NCBI GenBank assembly: GCA_016194635.1
Contig: JACQBC010000030.1
Span: 186,001-250,000 of the forward strand
Reading direction: 5' to 3'
DNA: 64,000 nt
Origin: Gammaproteobacteria bacterium
Lineage (GTDB): Bacteria; Pseudomonadota; Gammaproteobacteria; UBA6429; Thiohalophilaceae
Both the position numbers and the translations under genes were made by a program. The notes below the pieces were generated by a model. It was not told the origin of the DNA and ran no database searches. It saw nothing but the letters and a program-made list of their open reading frames with translations. The first letter of the stretch is position 1. Every line of letters starts with the position of its first letter. Of this stretch, positions 29,775-39,785 are shown in pieces.

Positions 29775-30124
29775 TGGAAGTCAGCCGATAAGCCGGATTC
29801 TGTCGTGGGCAACCATTCCTCTGGGCCAGTAATCACTCACTGGCTCAAGCAGCCTACCCGGAAGCGGTGCGGGCCGCACCGTTGCTTCCCTATTTGGCCT
29901 TGCTCCGGATGGGGTTTTCCCTGCCGTCCACTGTTGCCAGCGACGCGGTGCGCTCTTACCGCACCATTTCACCCTTACCTGTGCCTTGCGGCCATCGGCG
30001 GTATATTTTCTGTGGCACTTTCCGTCGATTCACATCGCCCAGGCGTTACCTGGCATCCCGCCCTCAGGAGTCCGGACTTTCCTCCAGGGGTTTGCACCCC
30101 CAGCGATTGCCTGGCCGACTTCCA
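29775..30124 (-). ncRNA. rnpB: RNase P RNA component, bacterial class A
   Basis: This RNA is the catalytic subunit that trims the 5' leader of tRNA precursors. The minus strand shows the hallmark core: GAGGAAAGTCCGGACTC near the 5' side, CCAGGTAACGCCTGGG, AGGTAAGGGTGAAA, GTGCGGTAAGAGCGCACC, GCAAGGCCAAATAGGG, GGTAGGCTGCTTGAGCC and finally CCACGACAGAATCCGGCTTA. The ends, TGGAAGTCGGCC and GGCTGACTTCCA, pair as helix P1 and fix the boundaries to within a few bases. Length is about 350 nt, typical for class A. It lies between rsmI and the mra promoter. No strong terminator was seen at the 3' end. Confidence 0.97.
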
Positions 30125-30130
30125 CGCGGG

Positions 30131-30136
30131 ATTGTA
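30131..30136 (-). promoter_or_regulatory. -10 element of the rnpB promoter
   Basis: The minus strand reads TACAAT, placed six bases before the 5' end of RNase P RNA inferred from helix P1, as expected for a -10 box. I see no good -35 at 16-18 bases, so the promoter may rely on other contacts. It lies in the short gap between the rsmI stop and rnpB. Confidence 0.5.
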
Positions 30137-30144
30137 CCTAAAGA

Positions 30145-30999
30145 CTAGGGACCAGGTTGGGATAACTGCAAGGCACGATCATAAAGCGTGTTTTTGCCTA
30201 CTCCAGTGAGGCTGGCGGCCAACTGGGCCGCTGATTTCACCGACATATGCGCCAATAGATGCGTCAACAATAGATCCAGCGATATTTCATAACTCGCTGA
30301 GGGTGCGTGGGTTGCCCCCTGTACGATCAATACAGCCTCACCTTGTTGTTGTTCCGGATCGGCGACGACAAAGTCATATAAGGCGCGCAACGGTAACCGG
30401 CGCAGAGTTTCATAGGTCTTGGTCAGTTCGCGGGCTAACACCGCCGGGCGATCATCGCCAAATACACTACAGCAATCCTCTAACGACTCGCGTAGACGAT
30501 GCGGTGCCTCATAAAATACCAGGGTACGCGGCTCTTTTTGCAAGGCCCGCAACACTGCCATGCGGGCTGCGGCCTTGGCAGGTAAAAATCCTTCAAAGGT
30601 AAATCGGTGAGTGGGCAATCCGGCCGCTGAGATCGCTGCAATCATTGCGCTGGGGCCGGGGATCGGCACCACCCGAAAACCCTGTTGGTGGGCGGCGCGT
30701 ACTACTATAAAGCCAGGATCACTGATAAGCGGGGTGCCCGCATCACTGATAATCGCCACCTGTTGGCCTTGTGCGAGCATCTCCAGGATAGAATCCATCT
30801 GCCGCGATTCGTTGTGTTCATGCAAGGGGGTTAGCGGGGTGGAAATGGCAAAATGTTCGAGTAATTTGCGGCTGTGACGTGTGTCTTCGGCTGCAATCAG
30901 GTCCACCTGACGGAGGGTTTCGATGGCGCGCAGGGTAATATCCCCTAAGTTTCCTATCGGTGTCGCGACCACATACAACACACCCGTTTGCAAAGACAC
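30145..30999 (-). CDS. rsmI: 16S rRNA 2'-O-ribose C1402 methyltransferase RsmI
   Basis: RsmI methylates the ribose of C1402 of 16S rRNA, complementing RsmH. The 284-residue product from GTG 30999 starts with LYVVATPIGNLGDITLRA, then AAEDTRHS, SDAGTPLISDPG and PIPGPSAMIAA, the tetrapyrrole-methylase-like fold of the family, and ends with the SAAQLAASLTGVGKNTLYD tail. The open frame runs 92 codons upstream over the lpoA promoter and start, so it must be trimmed; an AAGGGGAT ribosome site supports the GTG. Confidence 0.95.
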   Translation of the reverse strand: MSLQTGVLYVVATPIGNLGDITLRAIETLRQVDLIAAEDTRHSRKLLEHFAISTPLTPLHEHNESRQMDSILEMLAQGQQVAIISDAGTPLISDPGFIVVRAAHQQGFRVVPIPGPSAMIAAISAAGLPTHRFTFEGFLPAKAAARMAVLRALQKEPRTLVFYEAPHRLRESLEDCCSVFGDDRPAVLARELTKTYETLRRLPLRALYDFVVADPEQQQGEAVLIVQGATHAPSASYEISLDLLLTHLLAHMSVKSAAQLAASLTGVGKNTLYDRALQLSQPGP

Positions 31000-31069
31000 G
31001 TTATAATCCCCTTGATTTAATTTATAGTCTAACTCGGTGTGGCATACTAAACCTAGCGTGAAAATCATC

Positions 31070-32953
31070 ATGAAGCTAAAAATTACCCTGGTTGCGTTCA
31101 TTACCCTGTGGTTGATGGGTTGTACCACGGTTGAACGCGCACTGGCGCCAGAACCGTCGTCCCCGCCGGGCAGCGTCGCCGCGCCGCGCGAGGATGCTGA
31201 GATCTTTATGCAACAAGGCGAGTTTGCTAAGGCGGCGGATACATTTTTGCAAACCATCCAAACTACCAGTAACAATGAAAAAATTCATGCGCAACTGCGC
31301 GCCGTGGCGGCGCTGGCGCGCAGCGAACGTTTACCTCAAGCCAAACAACTGTTCAGCAGTTTTAAAGTAAGCGAAACCGATTATCTCGGACAAGAATTAT
31401 TACGCCTAACCCAGGCGCATATCGCGCTGGCGGAACGTCATCCCGCCCAGGTACAACAGATATTGATGAATAAATTGCGTGACGGCATGCCCTCCATCTA
31501 TATCGCCGAATATTATACGCTGCGCGCCGACGCCAGCAATTTACTGGGTAACCGCATTGACGCCGCCCGTGAGCTGGTGGCCCGCGAGAATTATTTACAC
31601 GGCAGCGAGGCGATTAAATCCAATCAACAACAGATTTGGTCGATCCTGACCACCATGAGTGAACGTGCCTTACAACAACTGCGTACCGCCCCGCCACCGG
31701 ATGTCCTCAGCGGTTGGATGGAGCTGGTTTCTATCGCCAAGGTCTACCAACTCAGCCCGGTCCGGCTGAAAGAACAATTGGCGTTGTGGCGTAGCAAATA
31801 CCCGCACCATCCCATCGGCGAAGATATCCTCAATGGGTTGATGCAACGTAAACCCGAAGACGTGGCACTGCCTGATCACATCGCGCTGTTATTACCGCTA
31901 TCAGGAAAATATGCCAGGGCCGGTGAGGCGGTGCGCGACGGTTTTCTAGCCGCGTTTTATACCCATCGGCCAACGGCCAAACAAACCGTGCGTATTTACG
32001 ACACCGGTGATGAAGTGAATAAATTCAAGGATATTTACCACAGCGCGGTGAGCGATGGGGCACAATTTATCGTCGGTCCATTACAAAAAGAAGCGCTGCA
32101 ACAATTATTGCAACTCGATGAACTGCCGGTGCCCACCTTATCATTAAACTCATTAGGCGATGAAGAACCAAGTCTGCGTGGCAATCTGTTTCAATTCGGA
32201 TTATCTCCCGAAGAAGAGGCCCGTCAAGTCGCGGAGCGTACCTGGTTGGATGGTTATGTCAACGCGGCGGTGTTGATCCCTTCCGGCCCCTGGGGTGAAC
32301 GTATGTTGCAATCCTATAAGGAACGTTGGACCGCGATGGGCGGAAAGATCTTGGAGGTACAAACCTACGACCCCGCCAAGACGGATTATTCCAGCCCAAT
32401 CCAGGCACTGCTGAATATCGACGAGAGCCATAAACGTTCGCGGCGCCTCGCGGCCACCATTAAACGCGAAGTGAAGTTCATCCCGCGCCGGCGTATGGAT
32501 ATCGACTATATCTTTCTCGCCGCCTACCCGGTGCAAGGTCGGCAAATCCAACCACAACTCAACTTTTATAACGCCGCCGATGTGCCGGTGTATTCCACCT
32601 CTCATATCTATACCGGAACGCTCAATCAGGAACGCGACCGGGATATGGACGGGATAATATTCGGTGACATGCCCTGGGTATTGTCCGGCAGTACCCTTCA
32701 CCGCGACCTACGCTTGGAACTCGAACCGAATATTTCGGAAGTAGGCAACAGCTTGCAACGGGTCTACGCCTTGGGGATCGATGCGTTTAATGTGATCGGC
32801 GCCCTCAATACATTGCGTAATTATCCCTATGAGCGTTTTGACGGCGAGACCGGAAGTTTAAGCCTGGATAATAATTTGCACATCCGGCGCCAACTCACCT
32901 GGGTAAAATTTCGCGCCGGTCGACCAACCCTATTGGAACAGGGAAACCTTTAA
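31070..32953 (+). CDS. lpoA: Penicillin-binding protein activator LpoA
   Basis: LpoA is an outer-membrane lipoprotein that reaches across the periplasm to stimulate PBP1A. From the ATG at 31070 the product is 627 residues: a signal ending in LMGC (Cys18), a helical TPR-like N-terminal part (to about 260) and a C-terminal periplasmic-binding-protein-like domain starting near IALLLPLSGKYARAGEAVRDGF. A GTG at 31058 is an alternative start. It is divergent from rsmI and heads the lpoA-yraN-gmhA run, the order found in many gammaproteobacteria. Confidence 0.92.
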   Translation: MKLKITLVAFITLWLMGCTTVERALAPEPSSPPGSVAAPREDAEIFMQQGEFAKAADTFLQTIQTTSNNEKIHAQLRAVAALARSERLPQAKQLFSSFKVSETDYLGQELLRLTQAHIALAERHPAQVQQILMNKLRDGMPSIYIAEYYTLRADASNLLGNRIDAARELVARENYLHGSEAIKSNQQQIWSILTTMSERALQQLRTAPPPDVLSGWMELVSIAKVYQLSPVRLKEQLALWRSKYPHHPIGEDILNGLMQRKPEDVALPDHIALLLPLSGKYARAGEAVRDGFLAAFYTHRPTAKQTVRIYDTGDEVNKFKDIYHSAVSDGAQFIVGPLQKEALQQLLQLDELPVPTLSLNSLGDEEPSLRGNLFQFGLSPEEEARQVAERTWLDGYVNAAVLIPSGPWGERMLQSYKERWTAMGGKILEVQTYDPAKTDYSSPIQALLNIDESHKRSRRLAATIKREVKFIPRRRMDIDYIFLAAYPVQGRQIQPQLNFYNAADVPVYSTSHIYTGTLNQERDRDMDGIIFGDMPWVLSGSTLHRDLRLELEPNISEVGNSLQRVYALGIDAFNVIGALNTLRNYPYERFDGETGSLSLDNNLHIRRQLTWVKFRAGRPTLLEQGNL

Positions 32954-32959
32954 ATATCC

Positions 32960-33325
32960 ATGAAACGCAACACCCAGGACATTGGTAACCAGGCCGAAGC
33001 ACTGGCGTTGCAATATTTGACCGCCCAGGGATTAACCCTGGTGACGCGTAACTTTCGCACCAAGTCGGGCGAGATTGATTTAATCATGCGCGACGGTGAC
33101 AGCACGGTGTTTATCGAAGTACGTTCGCGCCAAAAAAACAGCCTGGTGAACAGTTTGGAAAGTATCGACCACCATAAACAACGTAAATTGATCCGTAGCG
33201 CGCAGTATTATTTAAAAGCGACACCGACATTAGCCAATCAACCGGCACGCTTCGACGTGGTTGCTGTTACCCGTCACCTCGACGAATTCCATACCGACTG
33301 GATTAAAGATGCATTCCAAACGTAG
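32960..33325 (+). CDS. yraN: UPF0102 family protein YraN
   Basis: YraN is a small conserved protein with a Holliday-junction-resolvase-like (PD-D/ExK) fold; its role is not settled. The 121 residues include GNQAEALALQYL, the presumed nuclease motif GEIDLIMRDG and FIEVRSR, with D and ExK-like residues in order. It begins 6 bases after lpoA and is surely cotranscribed with it. Confidence 0.93.
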   Translation: MKRNTQDIGNQAEALALQYLTAQGLTLVTRNFRTKSGEIDLIMRDGDSTVFIEVRSRQKNSLVNSLESIDHHKQRKLIRSAQYYLKATPTLANQPARFDVVAVTRHLDEFHTDWIKDAFQT

Positions 33326-33329
33326 ATAA

Positions 33330-35350
<2,021 letters not shown>

Positions 35351-35400
35351 CGCGTTCCAGCCATGATAATGCAACCCCGATTAGGATAATTTGAATATCT

Positions 35401-36561
35401 ATGCACCGGCGCGACCTCCTTAAGCTACTGGCCCTAGCCCCCTGTGCCCTGGCAGCACGCCCGCTGCTGGCGGAAAATAATCCCCGCTGGGATCGGATCG
35501 TGGTGTTGCTTGAACTCAAAGGCGCCAACGACAGCCTCAATAGTTTTATCCCCTACCAAGATCCCTTGTATTATCAATACCGTCCCAAACTCGCCATACC
35601 ACGCGACAAGATCATACCCCTCGGTGAACAAGTAGGTTTGCACCCCGCGCTGCAGCCGCTGCTCCCGTTGTGGGAAAAAAAACAACTCGCCCTGGTACAT
35701 GGCCTAGGGTATGCCAATCCCGTGGAATCGCACCCTCGCTCGATTGAAATCTGGAATACCGGCTCGGATAGCCAAACGCTGCTGCACGATGGTTGGATTA
35801 CGCAAAGTTTTCTGCGCTACCCGCCACCGAATTATTTTTCCGCCAGCGGGATTGCGCTAAGCGAGGATCTGGGACCCATCGGGGGGATTCATAGCCAGTC
35901 GATTGTGATGAGTAACCCGCAACAATTTCTTTCCAGCAGCCAATCACGGCAGACAAACGAGTTCGGCACGGATAATCCGGCCTTGGCGCATATCATCGAA
36001 ATGCAAAATGCCATCAAGGCGTCCACCCGCGGGATGTTCGAGAAAATGCTGGATGAAAATTATTTATCCGATCCACCGTTTAAATCCAATCTTGATGCGC
36101 AGCTGTCGGCGGTTGCGCAATTGATTAGCGCTGGTATTACCAACCCCGTGTATAAACTCGCCCACGGTAGCTTTGATACCCATAGCAATCAGCCGCCGCA
36201 ACACGAATTGTTATTACAACAACTTGCCGAAGCACTGGTGAACTTCCAATCACAGCTGGAGAAACTGAATATGTGGCGGCAGGTGGTCGTGGTTACCTAT
36301 TGCGAATTCGGCCGCAGCGTGCGAGAAAACCCCAAACTCGGGACCGATCACGGCACGGCGGCGACCCACTTGTTGCTTGGCGGCAGGGTTAACGGTGGTC
36401 ATTATGGACAATTGCCCGCGTTGGGCGATTTACAAGAAGATCAATTAAAATACAACATCGACTTTCGCCAACTGTATTCCACCTTGCTCGATGAATGGTG
36501 GAACATCGCCCCCAGCAATCACCCCTTTAGCCATTTTCCGACACTGCCAATTTTCGCCTAA
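35401..36561 (+). CDS. DUF1501 family exported protein
   Basis: DUF1501 proteins belong to the alkaline-phosphatase/sulfatase-like superfamily and have no settled function. The 386-residue product begins HRRDLLKLLALAPCALAA, a twin-arginine-type signal, then VVLLELKGANDSLNSF, YANPVESHPRSIEIWNT and near the end VVVVTYCEFGRSVREN and LGTDHGTAATHLLLGG, all family marks. Such genes often stand next to a DUF1800 gene; none is seen here. It lies 50 bases after the FAD oxidase. Confidence 0.88.
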   Translation: MHRRDLLKLLALAPCALAARPLLAENNPRWDRIVVLLELKGANDSLNSFIPYQDPLYYQYRPKLAIPRDKIIPLGEQVGLHPALQPLLPLWEKKQLALVHGLGYANPVESHPRSIEIWNTGSDSQTLLHDGWITQSFLRYPPPNYFSASGIALSEDLGPIGGIHSQSIVMSNPQQFLSSSQSRQTNEFGTDNPALAHIIEMQNAIKASTRGMFEKMLDENYLSDPPFKSNLDAQLSAVAQLISAGITNPVYKLAHGSFDTHSNQPPQHELLLQQLAEALVNFQSQLEKLNMWRQVVVVTYCEFGRSVRENPKLGTDHGTAATHLLLGGRVNGGHYGQLPALGDLQEDQLKYNIDFRQLYSTLLDEWWNIAPSNHPFSHFPTLPIFA

Positions 36562-36599
36562 ACAGTGCGCCCGCCGGCAAGAAACGGAATGCCTTAGCA

Positions 36600-37331
36600 C
36601 TAAGGACTCGCGGCGACGGCTTCTATAGGAGTATTACCGGCGGTGGGTAAACGTTGCAACACATCGCGAGCGGATTCTTCAACAATACTGCGAAAACTGA
36701 TGTTAGCTTCTTTCCAGGTATCATTGGCGTAATTCATTTCATGGGTAACTTCCCATACAATCGTGCCTTCCTTGGTATCCCAAATTTGGATAAACAAGCG
36801 CAGTTTGGCGTACTTGGTATCCACCATACGCCAGCCCAACATCCCGAAACGGCCTTCGGTGCCCTGTGTAAACCCGGCCAATTTTAATTGCGCGACATAA
36901 CGTACACCTGTGGCTTGGCCGATCTGTTGTAAGATTTCACGCTTGAAAATCCCGGTATTGCGATACTGATCGTACATGGTACGGTAGTTATCGGTGAGGC
37001 CTTGACGGTTTATCGCACTCAAGGTTTCCGGTAAGCTGACATGCCGAATCGTAGGATACATCTTGGAGAATTCTTCACTAAACACAAAGGCCAGGGCCTG
37101 TTTATCTTCTTCTTGACCGGTAACCGTTGAGGGGGTTAAAAACGCCAACCCCTCATTTTGTAACTGGGTCGCTGTCAAGCCGCTATTGTGATGAAAAGAA
37201 TTGGAGTAGATAAAGGTACTGGCACAACCGCTGGCGAGCAAGCTTAAACTCACACACGCTGTGCGTAGACCGGGCCATAACACTACCTGAACCGGCTTGG
37301 TCTCTAGCAGCCTAACGAGCGAATACATCAT
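36600..37331 (-). CDS. Predicted lipoprotein of unknown function
   Basis: I do not recognise the family. From the ATG at 37331 the product has 243 residues with a signal ending in the lipobox LASGC (Cys36), then a domain of about 200 residues with a conserved-looking RYVAQLKLAGFTQ and LFIQIWDTKEGTIVWEVTHEMNY. The last segment, a beta-rich stretch describing comparison or oligomer-like strands, resembles periplasmic lipoproteins that carry TolB-N/CsgG-like folds, but this is a guess. Several ATGs cluster at the start; GGAG six bases before 37331 favours this one. It is convergent with the DUF1501 gene and divergent from the Arg-rich gene. Confidence 0.75.
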   Translation of the reverse strand: MMYSLVRLLETKPVQVVLWPGLRTACVSLSLLASGCASTFIYSNSFHHNSGLTATQLQNEGLAFLTPSTVTGQEEDKQALAFVFSEEFSKMYPTIRHVSLPETLSAINRQGLTDNYRTMYDQYRNTGIFKREILQQIGQATGVRYVAQLKLAGFTQGTEGRFGMLGWRMVDTKYAKLRLFIQIWDTKEGTIVWEVTHEMNYANDTWKEANISFRSIVEESARDVLQRLPTAGNTPIEAVAASP

Positions 37332-37416
37332 GTACATCTCCATTGCTGAGTTTATTGTACGCTTGACAGTCCTCTGCCATTGTATCGGCACCCCGGTGGG
37401 ATTTTACACGTTAAAC

Positions 37417-37432
37417 TGTGGTAAATATCACA
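37417..37432. promoter_or_regulatory. CRP-like palindrome in a divergent promoter region
   Basis: TGTGG-TAAATA-TCACA matches the CRP/Vfr pattern TGTGA-N6-TCACA with one mismatch, and the symmetry extends one base on each side (CTGTG/CACAG). It lies between the divergent starts at 37331 and 37536, where a regulator could act on either gene. Confidence 0.4.
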
Positions 37433-37535
37433 GTATTAGTATAGTTATTTTGTCAGACTCCATCCATTGTTAAATAGTATAAAACGTTGCTAAACGATTG
37501 AAAATTCTGAAAGAAAATACCGATAGGGGGACTAT

Positions 37536-37826
37536 ATGTTGATCCGGCGGCTGTCTAGGGCATTTGACCCTGTCTATTTAAAACCGACGGTATTGGCGGG
37601 AGCCATCCAGCAGCTTAGCCGTACCCCGATCATCCCAGAAGTTTCGCCGACCGTTCGCCGCGGCCAAGAACGCCGCCAACAGGAACGCCGTCAGCGCCGT
37701 CAAACCGTGTTGTTGAACCTACGTAGCCCGCACGCGCGCCGTCAAATCTTGCTTCGACGCCAACATGAACATCCCGTTATGAGCCACGTCGACCAGATTG
37801 GACTGGGTATCGATCTTTACGCCTAA
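37536..37826 (+). CDS. Small arginine-rich protein of unknown function
   Basis: I do not recognise this 96-residue protein. It is strongly basic, with a central run of RRQ and ERRQ units (residues about 42-56) and a second cluster, HARRQILLRRQ, near 68. There is no signal peptide or membrane helix, and the composition suggests binding to nucleic acid or another acidic partner. A clear AGGGGGAC ribosome site at 37525 supports translation. The stop is 8 bases from the end of the convergent sspB. Confidence 0.6.
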   Translation: MLIRRLSRAFDPVYLKPTVLAGAIQQLSRTPIIPEVSPTVRRGQERRQQERRQRRQTVLLNLRSPHARRQILLRRQHEHPVMSHVDQIGLGIDLYA

Positions 37827-37834
37827 ACCTTGGA

Positions 37835-38233
37835 TTATTTTACAACCCGTAACGCCGGCCGGGTGGGTTTGGTCGGGTTGTCATCGGGGGATGAGGGCGG
37901 GCGTTTATCGTTAAAAACCATCCCCTGGCCGTTTTCGCGGGCATAGATCGCCAGTACGGCATGAATTGGAAATTGAATATGCATGGGGTTACCCCCAAAA
38001 CGCGCGTCAAACCACACCTGTTCATTGCCTAACTCGAGATTGCTTACCGCACGGGGCGCCACGTTAAGGATGATCTTGTCGTTTTCGACAAACTTGCGTG
38101 GCACCACCACATCGTCATTACTGGCGTCAACCAACAAGTAGGGGGTTAAGTCATTATCGATGATCCATTGGTAGATGGCGCGGATCAGATAAGGCTGACT
38201 CGAGGTGGTGGGTTTCGTGTCCTTGCTGTCCAT
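37835..38233 (-). CDS. sspB: ClpXP protease specificity-enhancing factor SspB
   Basis: SspB binds ssrA-tagged proteins and hands them to ClpXP. The 132-residue product starts MDSKDTKPTTSSQPYLIRAI, with the family YLLVDA and RFGGNP segments in the folded domain, an unstructured linker and the C-terminal tail PALRVVK, the ClpX-docking peptide known from E. coli. An ATG four codons upstream (38245) would overlap sspA. It follows sspA by 8 bases, the normal operon. Confidence 0.96.
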   Translation of the reverse strand: MDSKDTKPTTSSQPYLIRAIYQWIIDNDLTPYLLVDASNDDVVVPRKFVENDKIILNVAPRAVSNLELGNEQVWFDARFGGNPMHIQFPIHAVLAIYARENGQGMVFNDKRPPSSPDDNPTKPTRPALRVVK

Positions 38234-38241
38234 TCGTGCGA

Positions 38242-38880
38242 TCACCCCGTCGGCCGCAGGTCTTTTTCTTTTTCAGTTAAACTGGCGCGAAATGCCGCCC
38301 GGGAAAATATCCGCTCGCTGTATTTCACCAGCGTCCTAGCGACACTGGGTAATTCAATAGCGTAGTCAGGCAAGCGCCATAACAACGGCGCCAAGGCACA
38401 ATCGATTAAACTGAATTCATCGCTGAGAAAAAAAGGCTTTTGATCGAATATGGTCGCGGTCTCCAGCAAACTGTCACGAAACGCCTTACGCGCGGCATCC
38501 CGGCTTTTATCCCCCCGGCCGATTATATCAACCAACGAATACCAGTCGCGCTCGACACGATACAACATTAAGCGATGCCGGCTACGCGACACCGGATCTA
38601 CCGGCATCAAAGGCGGGTGCGGGAATCGCTCATCCAAATATTCGACAATCACCCGATAATCATACAACACCAAATCGCGATCCACCAAGGTAGGGGTTTC
38701 ATTGTAGGGATTGATCTCTTTGAGTTCTTCCGGGGTATCCTCTTGGTTGACCAGCACCAAATCATGGCTGATATTTTTTTCAGCCAATACCAACCGCACC
38801 ATATGACAGCGTGGCGAATTCTCCACGGAAAAAAACGTCATCGCCTGGCGGCGGCTGGGTTGTTGCCCCATGGGTTTCAT
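38242..38880 (-). CDS. sspA: Stringent starvation protein A
   Basis: SspA is an RNA-polymerase-associated protein with a glutathione-transferase fold that alters transcription in stationary phase and stress. From the ATG at 38880 the product has 212 residues, the length known for E. coli. It includes PRCHMVRLVLAEK, the conserved EYLDERFPHPPLMPV and DEFSLIDCALAPLLWRLP. The open frame runs 21 codons upstream over a hairpin, which argues for this start. It lies downstream of petABC, a frequent neighbour. Confidence 0.95.
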   Translation of the reverse strand: MKPMGQQPSRRQAMTFFSVENSPRCHMVRLVLAEKNISHDLVLVNQEDTPEELKEINPYNETPTLVDRDLVLYDYRVIVEYLDERFPHPPLMPVDPVSRSRHRLMLYRVERDWYSLVDIIGRGDKSRDAARKAFRDSLLETATIFDQKPFFLSDEFSLIDCALAPLLWRLPDYAIELPSVARTLVKYSERIFSRAAFRASLTEKEKDLRPTG

Positions 38881-38908
38881 ACGGTTCACAACTTCCTGTA
38901 TAACGCAC

Positions 38909-38930
38909 AAGGGGGGAATACTCCCCCCTT
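38909..38930 (-). terminator. GC-rich hairpin between petC and sspA
   Basis: AAGGGGGGA (38909-38917) and TCCCCCCTT (38922-38930) form a nine-pair stem with a four-base loop. It separates petC from sspA and probably reduces read-through. On the minus strand the hairpin is followed by TTGTGCG, not a true T run, so termination may be partial and sspA may share some pet transcript. Confidence 0.6.
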
Positions 38931-38972
38931 CGTTTAACACCACATTAAGAATAGTTCACTGTAGTCCCGCGG

Positions 38973-39785
38973 TCAGTGAACATCCTTCCAAAATTCACGT
39001 TTCATCAGATAAGCGAATAACAATAATAGCCCAAGAAATAACACTACGATGATGCCAATGCGTTGGCGTTCCAAGCGACCGGGCTCGCCCATATAGACCA
39101 AGAAGTTCACCAGGTCATTGACCGCTTCCTTATATTTCACCGGTGACAATTTACCTTCGGTAAGATAATCAAATTTACCTGTAAATACCTGCGTTTCGGT
39201 CTCCGTCCCGCTCTGTTTGTTTTTAACCGTTTCATAAATGGGCTTCTTCAAACCATCCAGTTCCCATAATACATGCGGCATGCCGACATTATGGAAAGCT
39301 AGGTTATTCACACCCATGGGGCGAGTATCATCCACATAGAAGGTTGTTAAATAAGTGTACAACCAGTCCGCGCCGCGCGAACGAGCGATGACGGATAAAT
39401 CCGGTACTGCGGTGCCAAACCAGCGCTTGCTATCGGCAGCGCGCATCGCCACCGTCATAAGGGCGCCGATTTTCTTGGGTTCCCCCTGCCGTTTGGCCTC
39501 GCTTTCATCCATCTTAGAAAAATCCGCGACAAAAATAAGTTTTTCGGCGGCAAGTTTCTCGTCGATATCGAGATCATCGGCCACGCGTTTGTAGCGCAGG
39601 TACGCCGCCGAATGACAAGACAAACAATAATTCACGAACAAGCGCGCACCACGGCGCAAGGAATCTTTATTTTCTAAATTGATGTCGGCCTTGGCCACGT
39701 AAGCTTCATCTTCACTGGCCTGGGCCAAGCTATACAGTGGGCCGCACAGCAGCGTTACGCTTAAAATAAACAGGATTTTTTTCAT
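38973..39785 (-). CDS. petC: Cytochrome c1 of the bc1 complex
   Basis: Cytochrome c1 passes electrons from the Rieske centre to soluble cytochrome c. The 270-residue product has a cleavable signal (about 1-23), the heme site CLSCH (Cys54, Cys57, His58), a periplasmic domain and one C-terminal anchor helix (about 243-260) with a basic cytoplasmic tail. It overlaps petB by four bases (ATGA-like) and ends the petABC operon. Confidence 0.97.
   Translation of the reverse strand: MKKILFILSVTLLCGPLYSLAQASEDEAYVAKADINLENKDSLRRGARLFVNYCLSCHSAAYLRYKRVADDLDIDEKLAAEKLIFVADFSKMDESEAKRQGEPKKIGALMTVAMRAADSKRWFGTAVPDLSVIARSRGADWLYTYLTTFYVDDTRPMGVNNLAFHNVGMPHVLWELDGLKKPIYETVKNKQSGTETETQVFTGKFDYLTEGKLSPVKYKEAVNDLVNFLVYMGEPGRLERQRIGIIVVLFLGLLLLFAYLMKREFWKDVH

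Noticed and set aside
30000-30209. Short plus-strand frames over rnpB
   Set aside because: The region is a structured RNA gene read on minus; the frames are incidental.
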